From positions 45,202-109,201 of the forward strand of contig DASPKX010000005.1 in the NCBI GenBank assembly GCA_035627835.1: a stretch of DNA of 64,000 bases, given 5' to 3'. Under the pieces are notes generated by a model, which was given only the letters and a program-made list of their open reading frames with translations, made no database searches and was not told the DNA's origin. This document shows, in pieces, positions 17,445-25,716 of the stretch. The DNA comes from DASPKX01 sp035627835 (GTDB lineage Bacteria; Verrucomicrobiota; Verrucomicrobiia; Limisphaerales; SXQI01). The translations under genes and the position numbers were made by a program. The stretch's first letter is position 1, and each line of letters begins with the position of its first letter.

Positions 17445-18023
17445 TCAGCGGACCTTTAACTCTCGAACACTCGCCTTCGTTCTGGCCCGTTGGAGCAAAT
17501 CCAAGGACGGCTTGGCTAGTTCCAAGGCCTTTTGCCGAGCTTCTTTCTTTCCCGTCGCTTCCACTTCCACAGTGACTTCAGTTTCGAGGACCAGCCGCAC
17601 CGTCGCTTTGAAATGCTTCACGACTGGCTGAGGCGGGGGCGCTGCGGGCTTGGATAGTTTCTTTTCCTTAACGGGCGGCGCAGGCTTGCTCTTCGGTTTG
17701 GGGGCGCGCGTTTTCGCGCGGACCTTCACGGGCTCGCGAACTTCCGGAGTGGCCACGCGGTCGTACTTGATGCCCACCACTTTGGAGCCGGGATCTGCGC
17801 TCAGGGATTTCGGAAAAACGAAGTAGGTCGCTTGCTTTTGCGGGTGGAACCCAACGATGCCGAAATCTTTCCGGCTGCCGACATTCTCCTGGTGAACAGT
17901 CACGATCTGGTTTTTCTTCACGCTCCGCTGAAACGCGGCATCTGTTTTTGGATCACCCCAAGGGGTGTAAATCTCTGGCTTTCCTGAATTGCGGACCAGG
18001 TTGTCGAAACGCACTGTTTTCAT
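17445..18023 (-). CDS. Hypothetical protein with Pro/Lys/Ala-rich linker
   Basis: A 192-residue protein; ATG 18023 (MKTVRFDNLV) is preferred over GTG 18029. Residues 1-95 form a small folded domain of unknown family. Residues about 100-135 are a Pro/Lys/Ala-rich basic linker. Residues about 138-192 form a beta-alpha unit (HFKATVRLVLETEVTVEVEA, then a charged helix). No signal peptide or TM segment. The basic linker suggests binding to nucleic acid or another acidic partner, but that is a guess. It diverges from the M1 peptidase gene across a 367-bp gap holding phased TACACG repeats. Confidence 0.55.
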   Translation of the reverse strand: MKTVRFDNLVRNSGKPEIYTPWGDPKTDAAFQRSVKKNQIVTVHQENVGSRKDFGIVGFHPQKQATYFVFPKSLSADPGSKVVGIKYDRVATPEVREPVKVRAKTRAPKPKSKPAPPVKEKKLSKPAAPPPQPVVKHFKATVRLVLETEVTVEVEATGKKEARQKALELAKPSLDLLQRARTKASVRELKVR

Positions 18024-18390
18024 GGCCACTGCCTGGATGCTGCCTGAAAGCGCGTGAATAGTCAGCTGCTGCTCCGCGGCCTTGCATCATGTTCGGCGCT
18101 TTGCACCCCAAACTACTTGGTTGACATGTATTCTGTGATACGGTTACAAAGCTGTCGCTTGTGGAGCGCCACCATGAAGCCTGAACTTTTCGACAACAAC
18201 GTCTTTAGTAAAAAGCCGCACCGGCATCTCCTGAGCGCTGCCTGCCACTCTGCCGCCGATCTTCCGTCCAGCACCCCAGGCGCCAATTCCCTGCCAGTTT
18301 CGGAAATACACGCTTTTACACGATCATACACGGTTTTACACGCTTTCCGGAAAAAACGGGAGCTTTGCGGATCGATCCTGCGACTCCGTC
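18024..18390. other. Divergent intergenic region upstream of the M1 peptidase gene
   Basis: About 365 bp without a gene. A TTGACA hexamer occurs at 18120-18125, but the sequence 17 bp downstream (TTACAA) is a poor -10 box. The notable feature is the phased TACACG array near the peptidase start, listed separately. Confidence 0.4.
18307..18342 (+). promoter_or_regulatory. Four TACACG direct repeats at exact 10-bp spacing
   Basis: TACACG occurs at 18307, 18317, 18327 and 18337, that is, four identical hexamers separated by 4 bases each, about 50-85 bp upstream of the M1 peptidase start. A 10-bp period puts all copies on one face of the helix. Direct repeats with 10-11 bp phasing are typical binding sites for OmpR/PhoB-family response regulators, which bind head-to-tail. 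I infer an operator for the peptidase gene, or for the divergent gene at 18023. Which protein binds is unknown. Confidence 0.5.
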
Positions 18391-21138
18391 ATGTTTCGTT
18401 TAGGAGTGACGCGCAGCCTCAGCTCACTTACAAGGCGAGGCATGTTCCCTGAACAAAACGGCGCGCGAGCGCTCCTCGTCTCTTTGTTGGCGCTTATTGC
18501 CGCACCTCTGCACGCGCATGAAGCTCATTTGGAGTGCGCTCGCGCAAGCTTTATGGAAGCACGAGCAACCGCCACCGAGAAGCTGAGTTACGCTCCCGAC
18601 CGCCAAGTGGACGTGCTGCACCTGAAGCTGGAGGTCGCGCCGAATTTTCAACAGCAGTCCGTCAGTGGCACAGCCACGTTGCGGTTCAAAACATTGCTCC
18701 GGCCCGTTGAGGAACTCACGTTGCATGCGGTCGATCTGCGCGTGGCGAAAGTCACCTCCAGCAAAGAGATCGCTGCCTGGCAGAACACCGGCCAGCAAGT
18801 CATCACGACCTTCAAGGAGCCGCTCCAGCCGGGCGAGCAGGCCGAGATCTCGATCAGCTACTCAGCCGAGCCGAAGCGGGGGCTCTATTTCCGCACGCCG
18901 GCTATGGGCTACAAGCAAGGTGAGACGCATTGCTTCACCCAGGGCGAAGCGATTGAGGCGCGGCATTGGTTTCCTTCCTACGACGTGCCCAATGAAAAGT
19001 TCACCACTGAAATGATCTGCCGTGTTCCAGAGGGGATGGTGGCCCTATCCAATGGGCGGTTGCTCGAAAGCAAATCAGAGGGCGGGATGAAACTCTTTCA
19101 CTGGCTCCAGGATAAGCCCCACGCGAACTATCTCATCACGCTCGTCGCCGGCCAGATGGAGAAGCTTGAAGACAAGCACGGGGATCTTCCCATGGCCTAT
19201 TGGACCCCACCGTCTGAAATTCCGCAGGCCAACTTCTCTTTCAAGCACACCAAACCTTCCATGGTCTTCTTCGAGCGCGAGATTGGGCGCAAGTATCCCT
19301 GGGACCGTTACGATCAGGTGGTCGTGCGCGACTTCCAGTTCGGCGGGATGGAGAACACCGGCCAGACCACGTTGACCGAGTACACCCTCCACACCGACGA
19401 CACTGAGCAGCTATACGTGGACAACTCCCAGGGCCTGGTCGCGCATGAATTAGCGCATCAATGGTTCGGCGATCTGGTCACGTGCAAGGATTGGAATCAT
19501 CTTTGGCTCAACGAGGGGTTTGCCACCTATTACGCCCATTTGTATGACGCGGAAGTCGGCGGCTGGGATGAGTTGCTTTACGGGCTGAATGGCACCGCAG
19601 AAAGTCTCCTCAACGGCAACGATCCCAAGCCGATTGTCAGCCGAAGATTCGACAATCCAGACCATCTCTTCCAAACCTCCTCGCATCTGGTTTACGGCAA
19701 GGCGTCGTGGGTCCTGCACATGCTGCGGGAGGAGTTGGGCGCTGATCTCTTTCGCAAGTGCGTTCAAGCCTATCTGACGAAGCATGAGTTTGGCGTCGTT
19801 GGCACAGAAGATTTCAGAGCCGTCTTTGAAGAAGTGAGCGGCCGCAGCCTGGATCAGTTCTTCGACCAATGGATTTACAAAGGCGGTTATCCGACGCTCA
19901 AAGTTGATTACAGCTGGGACGAAAAGACGAAGCTCGCTAAGCTCAGCATCCAGCAAACACAAACGCTTTCACCGGAAGTCGGTTTGTTTAACCTGCCGCT
20001 GCAAGTTCGTTTCCAAACAGATTCAGGAACCACGGATAAAACTCTGCGAGTCACCGCGCAAAGCGAAGACTTCTACCTTCCCCTGCCCTCCGCGCCTAAA
20101 CTCGTCCGACTCGATCCACGCGGGGCCATCCTCGCACGCATAAACTTCGAGCCGACTGCCGAGATGCTCGACAGCATGCTCACACACAAGAGCGACATGC
20201 TTGGGCGTTTGATCGCGGTTCGAAAGCTCGGCTCAAAGGGCGGCCATAACGCGATCACGCAACTCAAGAAAGCTTTGCAGGAGGATCCGTTCTATGGCGT
20301 GCGGGTAGCAGCGGCGAGCGGCTTGGGCGGCATCCGGACTCCTGAAGCTCTCGACGCTCTCATCGCCTCCAGCCAGCAGAGTGACGCCCGCGTGCGCCGG
20401 CAGGTTCTCAGCGGGATCGGCTCGCATTACAACGTCAAAGCATACACACACCTCGCCGAGCGTTTGAAGGAGGAGCGGAACCCTGGAATTATTCCGAGCT
20501 TGCTCCGCTCGGTCGCCAGCTACAGCAACCCGGAAGCCACCGCCCAGCTCGCTCCCTACACTTCAAAGCCGAGCTACCGGAACGAGATCGCTGCTGCGGC
20601 GATCCGCAGCCTCTCGATCGCGAACGCCGCTTCGGAGTTGCCCGCATTGATGACTTACGTTCGCTCCAACGCTCCTGCGTTTTCTTCCCAGGCTCTCGGG
20701 GAGGCGATCGAGGGCCTCGGCCAACTCGCGCGCGAATCCACAAACCAGGCGGCGGCTCTGCAGTTTCTTTTAGGTTTCGCCGAAGATCCACGGGATCGGG
20801 TCCGCATTGCTGCCGTGCGGGCGCTCGGTTCCCTCGGTGACGCCAAAGCCATTCCCGCGTTGGAAAAGCTCGCCATCAACTCTCCGCATAACCGCGTGAG
20901 CGGCCAGGCTCAAGCCAGCTTAAAACAGATTCGCGAGCGCCAGGCGCCGGCCGTCGAACTCAGTTCCGTGCGCGCTAACATTCTCGATCTGCAAAAGGAA
21001 AATGCAGCGCTCAAGAAAGAGATGGAAGATTTGCGAAAACGCTTCGAGGCCGTTTCAAAGGCCGCGAACGCCACGGATGCACCTGCGCAAACCAACCGCA
21101 CCAGACCAATGCGGCCGGACGTTAGGAAGCGGCGATAA
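18391..21138 (+). CDS. M1-family zinc aminopeptidase with HEAT repeats
   Basis: A 915-residue exported metallopeptidase with a hydrophobic signal sequence (ALLVSLLALIAAPLHA); ATG 18442 is an equally good start. The catalytic domain has the M1 exopeptidase motif FGGMENTGQTT and the zinc motif HELAH (His352, His356) with Glu375 in LWLNEGFATYY. These enzymes remove N-terminal residues from peptides. Residues about 600-855 are HEAT-like repeats (LGGIRTPEALDALIASS, LGSLGDAKAIPALEKLA), and residues about 865-895 form a coiled coil before a basic tail. The HEAT and coiled-coil extension is not in the classic aminopeptidase N and may hold a partner or substrate. The 3' end overlaps the convergent glycosyltransferase gene by 17 bp. 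Confidence 0.92.
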   Translation: MFRLGVTRSLSSLTRRGMFPEQNGARALLVSLLALIAAPLHAHEAHLECARASFMEARATATEKLSYAPDRQVDVLHLKLEVAPNFQQQSVSGTATLRFKTLLRPVEELTLHAVDLRVAKVTSSKEIAAWQNTGQQVITTFKEPLQPGEQAEISISYSAEPKRGLYFRTPAMGYKQGETHCFTQGEAIEARHWFPSYDVPNEKFTTEMICRVPEGMVALSNGRLLESKSEGGMKLFHWLQDKPHANYLITLVAGQMEKLEDKHGDLPMAYWTPPSEIPQANFSFKHTKPSMVFFEREIGRKYPWDRYDQVVVRDFQFGGMENTGQTTLTEYTLHTDDTEQLYVDNSQGLVAHELAHQWFGDLVTCKDWNHLWLNEGFATYYAHLYDAEVGGWDELLYGLNGTAESLLNGNDPKPIVSRRFDNPDHLFQTSSHLVYGKASWVLHMLREELGADLFRKCVQAYLTKHEFGVVGTEDFRAVFEEVSGRSLDQFFDQWIYKGGYPTLKVDYSWDEKTKLAKLSIQQTQTLSPEVGLFNLPLQVRFQTDSGTTDKTLRVTAQSEDFYLPLPSAPKLVRLDPRGAILARINFEPTAEMLDSMLTHKSDMLGRLIAVRKLGSKGGHNAITQLKKALQEDPFYGVRVAAASGLGGIRTPEALDALIASSQQSDARVRRQVLSGIGSHYNVKAYTHLAERLKEERNPGIIPSLLRSVASYSNPEATAQLAPYTSKPSYRNEIAAAAIRSLSIANAASELPALMTYVRSNAPAFSSQALGEAIEGLGQLARESTNQAAALQFLLGFAEDPRDRVRIAAVRALGSLGDAKAIPALEKLAINSPHNRVSGQAQASLKQIRERQAPAVELSSVRANILDLQKENAALKKEMEDLRKRFEAVSKAANATDAPAQTNRTRPMRPDVRKRR

Positions 21139-22393
21139 CGGGACTTGAAGGCAAGCCGGCGCGGGCGGACGCCTGAGCTGCTGGCGCTTTGCTCACGAGG
21201 CTCGCGTAAGTCTCACTAAGCCCGGCAGCGAGGCTCGGCCAGGCGAGCCGCGCTTTCACAGTCGCCAGGCCAGTCGCCTGAATATGTCGTCGAAGCACGG
21301 CATCTTTAAGAATGCGCGCCGTCTCGCGGATGAACTCTTGCGGTGTGTCCGCGAGCAGAATGTCCTCACCATGACGGAGATCGAGGCCTTGAGCCCCGAT
21401 CGTCGTCGAGACGACAGGCGTGCCAATTGCCATCGATTCTGGGATCTTTAAGCGCGTTCCACCGCCGATGCGAAGCGGAACGATCTGCGCCCAGGCGCGT
21501 TTATAATATGGCCGCACATCGGGCACGCCCCCGGTCACGGTGACGTTGGTAAACCGTTGCGCATAACCACGCACTTCGGCCCCCGGATCCTTGCCGACGA
21601 TGAGCGCTTTGAGGTTGGGAATCTCCTTGGAAAGCGCATCGTGCATGTTGCCGAAATACCAGCGCAACGCATCAACGTTCGGATTGTAATCCATGGCGCC
21701 GCAGAAGATCAGCGTCGGATCAGGATCAGGCTGGCCAGCGACTGCGTTCGCGTCGAAATAGCCGATGTCCACTCCGTTGGGCACAACGGACAACGGCACC
21801 TGGGGGCTGATGAACTTGCGCGTGAAGTTCGCGTCATCGATGCCGCACACGACCTGCAGCGCGCAGCGTCGGGCAACGGCGCGTTCGTAGAACCAAAGCT
21901 TGGTGTAATTCTCGTAGTTGAGGAGGCGCTGCTTGAACGAGAAGTTCAGGTTCTGGTGCTCCATCCATTGATAGTACAGATCCACGCGAGTCCGATCGGC
22001 GATCAACGGAAGAGCCTCGTGCTTGCCCATGAAGAATTGCGCCAGCACAATGTCAAAGACCTGCACCGCGTCATACTTCTCAGCCGCGACCAATTCATCC
22101 ACCGCTTGCTGAACAGCGGGCACATTCCAGTGCGCGATGGTTGAAGGGCGTGGGTTCAGCAAACGTTTTGGAAACAAGCGCTCCCACTCCGGATGCTCAA
22201 ACGGAACGAAGACGACCTTCTCGCAAAACGCTTCGAAAATGGCTTTGTGCTCCATCCCCTCGCACTTTTCCGCGAGGCAGAGCAAATGGACCTCGTGGTC
22301 GCGAGCCAGCCCTTTGAGGAGGTGAAACGCGCGCTGGTATGCACCGCGATTCAGTGGGTATGGAATGTACGGGTAAACCGCTAGCAACTTCAT
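21122..22393 (-). CDS. Glycosyltransferase family 4 protein
   Basis: A 423-residue GT-B-fold glycosyltransferase. The N-terminus MKLLAVYPYIPYPLNRGAYQ is typical of GT4 acceptor domains. The donor domain shows LIFCGAMDYNPNVDALRWYF, then VPLRIGGGTRLKIPESMAIGTPVVSTTIG, the nucleotide-sugar-binding E-containing region. It would act on the cytoplasmic face, adding a sugar to a lipid-linked intermediate. It is the last gene of the 13-gene minus-strand run, 13 bp after the nucleotidyltransferase-like gene. The donor sugar cannot be predicted. Confidence 0.9.
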   Translation of the reverse strand: MKLLAVYPYIPYPLNRGAYQRAFHLLKGLARDHEVHLLCLAEKCEGMEHKAIFEAFCEKVVFVPFEHPEWERLFPKRLLNPRPSTIAHWNVPAVQQAVDELVAAEKYDAVQVFDIVLAQFFMGKHEALPLIADRTRVDLYYQWMEHQNLNFSFKQRLLNYENYTKLWFYERAVARRCALQVVCGIDDANFTRKFISPQVPLSVVPNGVDIGYFDANAVAGQPDPDPTLIFCGAMDYNPNVDALRWYFGNMHDALSKEIPNLKALIVGKDPGAEVRGYAQRFTNVTVTGGVPDVRPYYKRAWAQIVPLRIGGGTRLKIPESMAIGTPVVSTTIGAQGLDLRHGEDILLADTPQEFIRETARILKDAVLRRHIQATGLATVKARLAWPSLAAGLSETYASLVSKAPAAQASARAGLPSSPVIAAS

Positions 22394-22406
22394 GGGTGAG
22401 CCACGT

Positions 22407-23555
22407 TTAATTGAATCTGTTCCAGATCGTCTTGTATGCGCGGACAGCGGAGCTGAGATCCGTCACTGGAACTCGCAACTCTTCCGAGACACGCTCGCGG
22501 AGCTTCGGATCACCAAAGGCGTTCTCGCTCCAGAGCAACAATGGCAGAGTATTGAGCAGCCGTTCGCGCGGGTATCGGGATGCCCCTGAACCCAGCGCTG
22601 CAGAGACCCCGAAGGCGCGCGCTGTAATCAGGATGTTCTTGGCAGGGTCGCTCTCAGGGCACTTCACGCCACGATCCAGGGCATACGCTTCAACAGTGTC
22701 GAACGTGCGGCTGAGGCGGCGATTCTCCAACCAGAGCCAGAGCTGCTTTGCCAGCGCGCTGATTTCCGCATGCTCACTCTGCAACGCTTCGCGTGGTTGA
22801 ATTGATTTGAAGGGGTGGAGCTTGAACTCCACACCATCAGTATGCACTTGCACGAATGGCAGAATCCAAGAAGTGGCTTCTGTCTGCGAAAGCTTCTCCA
22901 GCCTGCGATGCCGCTCCCGGCAGCTGAAGTGATACTGGCCGTACGCGGTGAGGATCACATCTCCCATCGCGAGTTTCGCCTTGGCAAGATTGCGGCCGAC
23001 GAAGTCAGCATCCTCCGCCGTGAAGTTCGTCTTCGCGAGCAGCTCCTTGCTGTAAAGAAGGCCCGAGGAGCGATTCATCAACAAGCGCGCCGCTTCATGC
23101 AACGGAATGCGGTGCGCGGCTCGATGGTGATCACAATCTTCAAGCGCGCCTTCAGGCCCTGAAACCAACCTGTGGGCGCTAACCAGGTCATAGTAGAACA
23201 TCGAGACCGGGCTGCGCCGCAGCTTCTCGATGGACAAAATCTTAAACTCGACCTCAATGCCGATATGCTGCGTGAACTCCTCGCCAAGATGATGAAGGGC
23301 CGCGCGATATCGGCGGTCGTTAAGGATCGTGCTCCCCTTGATGAAGACGTAGAACTCCAGGTCGTTATAAGGCTCCTCGCCGCCGCCTTGCCTGAGCACA
23401 CCACCCTCGCCTCGGCCATAGCCGCCGCCCAGCAACACAGCTTGCAACCGGCTTGGTGGAATGAGCGCTGCGACTCGATCACCGACCGCGCGGCAGAGCT
23501 GATCCAGACGCGATTCCAACGCTTCGCTGCCGTCCAGTGTGAAACGTGAGTTCAT
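22407..23555 (-). CDS. Nucleotidyltransferase-fold protein in the glycan operon
   Basis: A 382-residue protein whose N-terminal domain matches the minimal nucleotidyltransferase core: GGGYGRGEG (the GG-x9-15-D type loop) followed by YNDLEFYVFIKG with the acidic pair, and a third carboxylate possibly in IEVEFKILS. Residues 160-382 are helical, with no family I can name. Members of this fold transfer NMP to sugars, proteins or antibiotics, or have lost activity. It sits between two GT4 genes, overlapping the upstream one by 4 bases (ATGA), so it is very likely part of the same pathway, perhaps activating or nucleotidylating a building block. The role is inferred. Confidence 0.72.
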   Translation of the reverse strand: MNSRFTLDGSEALESRLDQLCRAVGDRVAALIPPSRLQAVLLGGGYGRGEGGVLRQGGGEEPYNDLEFYVFIKGSTILNDRRYRAALHHLGEEFTQHIGIEVEFKILSIEKLRRSPVSMFYYDLVSAHRLVSGPEGALEDCDHHRAAHRIPLHEAARLLMNRSSGLLYSKELLAKTNFTAEDADFVGRNLAKAKLAMGDVILTAYGQYHFSCRERHRRLEKLSQTEATSWILPFVQVHTDGVEFKLHPFKSIQPREALQSEHAEISALAKQLWLWLENRRLSRTFDTVEAYALDRGVKCPESDPAKNILITARAFGVSAALGSGASRYPRERLLNTLPLLLWSENAFGDPKLRERVSEELRVPVTDLSSAVRAYKTIWNRFN

Positions 23556-24835
23556 GCGGCGGCGGGCTCCAGCTCTGCTGGCGCTGCCTTCCGCTTTGCC
23601 CCCGGCCAGACCTCCAGCGTCTCGGTCAAATAGCGTTCAATTTGATCCACAATCGCGCTCTCCGAGTAATTCGCCCGCACTTCATCATGCCCCGTGCGTG
23701 CGATGGTTGCGCGAAGCTCCGGTTGTCCTGCCAACTCCAGGATTCGCGCAGCCAACATGTCCGCATCTCCGGCGGTGTAAGTGAGCGCGTTCACACGGTG
23801 GCGGAACAGTTCGCGGCTGCCCCCGGTGGTGGTCCCGATCACGGGCAGGCCGGAAGACATCGCTTCCAATGGCGTCAACGCAAACGGCTCCGCCCACTCT
23901 GAAGTGAAGAGCAGGCCATCGTGCTCACGGTAAATTCGCGGCATCTCACTCTGTTGGCCGGACGCAAACGTCACGGGCAGTTGATGCTCTTTGACGAATG
24001 CGTGCAGCTTGGCCGTGTAATCCGCATCGCCACGGCCAAAGATTGTCAGCTCACCATTGAACCTGCCTTTGACCTGCCGCATTGCTTTCAACGCAGTCAT
24101 TACCCCCTTGTCTTCAGCGAGGCGCCCGACATAAAGCAACTTGCGCAGCGGAGCTTCAACCGGCTTAGGCTCACCGTCGAACAAAGCCGTGTTAACAGGG
24201 CAATAAATGACAGCTCCATGCCCGACATCCCATCCTGCATCCACGGTGAGCTGCCGCAGCGCTTTGCTGCAGAAATAGACGCGTGGGAACTTCAACTCGG
24301 TAATCGGCGTGGTCGGCGTCGCCTTGTCGAAGCGGTCCCGCAGACCGGTCACTGCCGCGAACGACCGCAACGCGCGCTGCGGGAATGTTGGTTCAGGGGT
24401 GTTCCACCAGCGCAGCCAGACGTCCGCCGCCAATCCGCGCGCGATCCAGTGATCCGAGAGGTAAAATGCGGTCGGAATGCCGCGACGTTGCAGTGTGTGC
24501 AACATCGACTTGGAAAGCCCCCCCATGTTCCAGACATACACCAGGTCCGGCTGCACGCGGTCCAAGGTCTCGTTGAGCACTCGGTTATTATAAGCTTCCA
24601 AGTCCGCGAGCTTAAAAATGTTGAGCCACGGATGCCCATAAAAGCCGTGGATGCGCAGAGTCCGCTCGACCTTCACCTCGCGCACTTTCGGCGCATTCGC
24701 CACTTCATGATTAGACGTGAGCACATGCACATCGTGCCCCCGCAAACGGAGCGCTGGCACGACCGCGCCGCAGATCAATTCGTATCCGCCAAGGAAGTGC
24801 GGCGGGTAAAGGTTTGTTAAGGCAAGAATCCTCAT
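23552..24835 (-). CDS. Glycosyltransferase family 4 protein
   Basis: A 427-residue GT4 enzyme from ATG 24835 (MRILALTNLYPPHFLGGYE). The frame extends 43 residues upstream, but the ATG overlaps the preceding stop as ATGA, and this N-terminus is the family's usual one. The acceptor domain has GYELICGAVVPALRLRGHDV. The donor domain has LLYVGRLAEDKGVMTALKA, LTIFGRGD, and the E-x7-E region in FTSEWAEPFALTPLEAMSSG. It probably adds a sugar to the same glycan as the other transferases of the operon. Confidence 0.92.
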   Translation of the reverse strand: MRILALTNLYPPHFLGGYELICGAVVPALRLRGHDVHVLTSNHEVANAPKVREVKVERTLRIHGFYGHPWLNIFKLADLEAYNNRVLNETLDRVQPDLVYVWNMGGLSKSMLHTLQRRGIPTAFYLSDHWIARGLAADVWLRWWNTPEPTFPQRALRSFAAVTGLRDRFDKATPTTPITELKFPRVYFCSKALRQLTVDAGWDVGHGAVIYCPVNTALFDGEPKPVEAPLRKLLYVGRLAEDKGVMTALKAMRQVKGRFNGELTIFGRGDADYTAKLHAFVKEHQLPVTFASGQQSEMPRIYREHDGLLFTSEWAEPFALTPLEAMSSGLPVIGTTTGGSRELFRHRVNALTYTAGDADMLAARILELAGQPELRATIARTGHDEVRANYSESAIVDQIERYLTETLEVWPGAKRKAAPAELEPAAA

Positions 24836-25716
24836 TGCGATTGCGATGCTGTTGCTCGGTACGTTTGCCACCCCGCGCGGAATCCATCCAGTTTGCCGCG
24901 CCGTTGCTGCCAGCGAATGACTGCCGCTCGTGGTATCTCCGTTGGCTTGCGGACGCGGGCGCAATATTTCACGTCATGGCGCAGGTCGCTGATCCACCCC
25001 AAAGCCACAGTCTTGAGCCAGTTGAACTCGTTGGGATCGCCCTTCCACACTGCAGCCAGGGTCTTGGCGTCCCCGAAGCTGCGCTTGTAGGCCTGCTGCG
25101 GAGTGTAGTTGTGCGAGTGCATCACAACGGATTCCGGCACATACACCACACGATAACCCTGCGCTGCGCACCAGCGCGTGTATTCGTCGTCCTCCGCGTA
25201 CTGCATGTTTTCGAGGAACCCTCGCTTCTCCCAGATGTCTTTGCGCAAGCCGCTGCTCACCATGCTGAAGAAATGATCCCACTTCACCGACTCACGGTTA
25301 TCCCCAAAGCAGCGCTCGTAATCGCAAGCGAACACTGGCTGGCAATCCGGCCGAGGGATCTGCCTCCCAAATACAGCAGCGTTCCAGGGTGCTTCCAAAG
25401 CCTTCACCAGCGGGCGCAGCCAGTTATCGCCCTGCGGTGTCGCATCAGCGTTCAGGAATATGCAGTAGTTGGAATTTGCCAACCGCATGCCGGTGTTCAT
25501 CACGCGGCCAGGCACATATTCCTTAGGAGTGATGCGGATGTACTGTTGCGGGCCAAATGCCCGGAACATTTCGTCCGAACCGTCTGTGGAGCCCGAATCG
25601 ATGACGATCAGCTCCCAATTTTTGTAATTCTGCGCCTTGATGGCAGCCAAGGTGCCGCCGAGAGCCCATGCCTCGTTATACGAGCGCATGATAATGCTTA
25701 CGAGAGGATCGCTCAT
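24832..25716 (-). CDS. Glycosyltransferase family 2 protein
   Basis: A 294-residue GT-A-fold transferase from ATG 25716 (MSDPLVSIIMRSYNE). It has the GT2 core VIDSGSTDGSDEMF, the DXD-like FLNADATPQGDNW, and EDDEYTRWCAAQGYRVVYVPES with the ED catalytic base. The C-terminus is basic and lacks TM helices, so it acts on a membrane-lipid-linked acceptor from the cytoplasm. It overlaps the flippase gene upstream and the GT4 gene downstream by 4 bases each, tying it into the operon. Confidence 0.92.
   Translation of the reverse strand: MSDPLVSIIMRSYNEAWALGGTLAAIKAQNYKNWELIVIDSGSTDGSDEMFRAFGPQQYIRITPKEYVPGRVMNTGMRLANSNYCIFLNADATPQGDNWLRPLVKALEAPWNAAVFGRQIPRPDCQPVFACDYERCFGDNRESVKWDHFFSMVSSGLRKDIWEKRGFLENMQYAEDDEYTRWCAAQGYRVVYVPESVVMHSHNYTPQQAYKRSFGDAKTLAAVWKGDPNEFNWLKTVALGWISDLRHDVKYCARVRKPTEIPRAAVIRWQQRRGKLDGFRAGWQTYRATASQSQ

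Noticed and set aside
18307..18342. Phased TACACG repeats as a CRISPR array
   Set aside because: The repeat is 6 bp with 4-bp spacing, far too short; no cas gene is present.
24836..24964. 43-residue upstream extension of the second GT4 protein
   Set aside because: It overlaps the GT2 coding sequence and precedes a typical GT4 start at an ATGA overlap.
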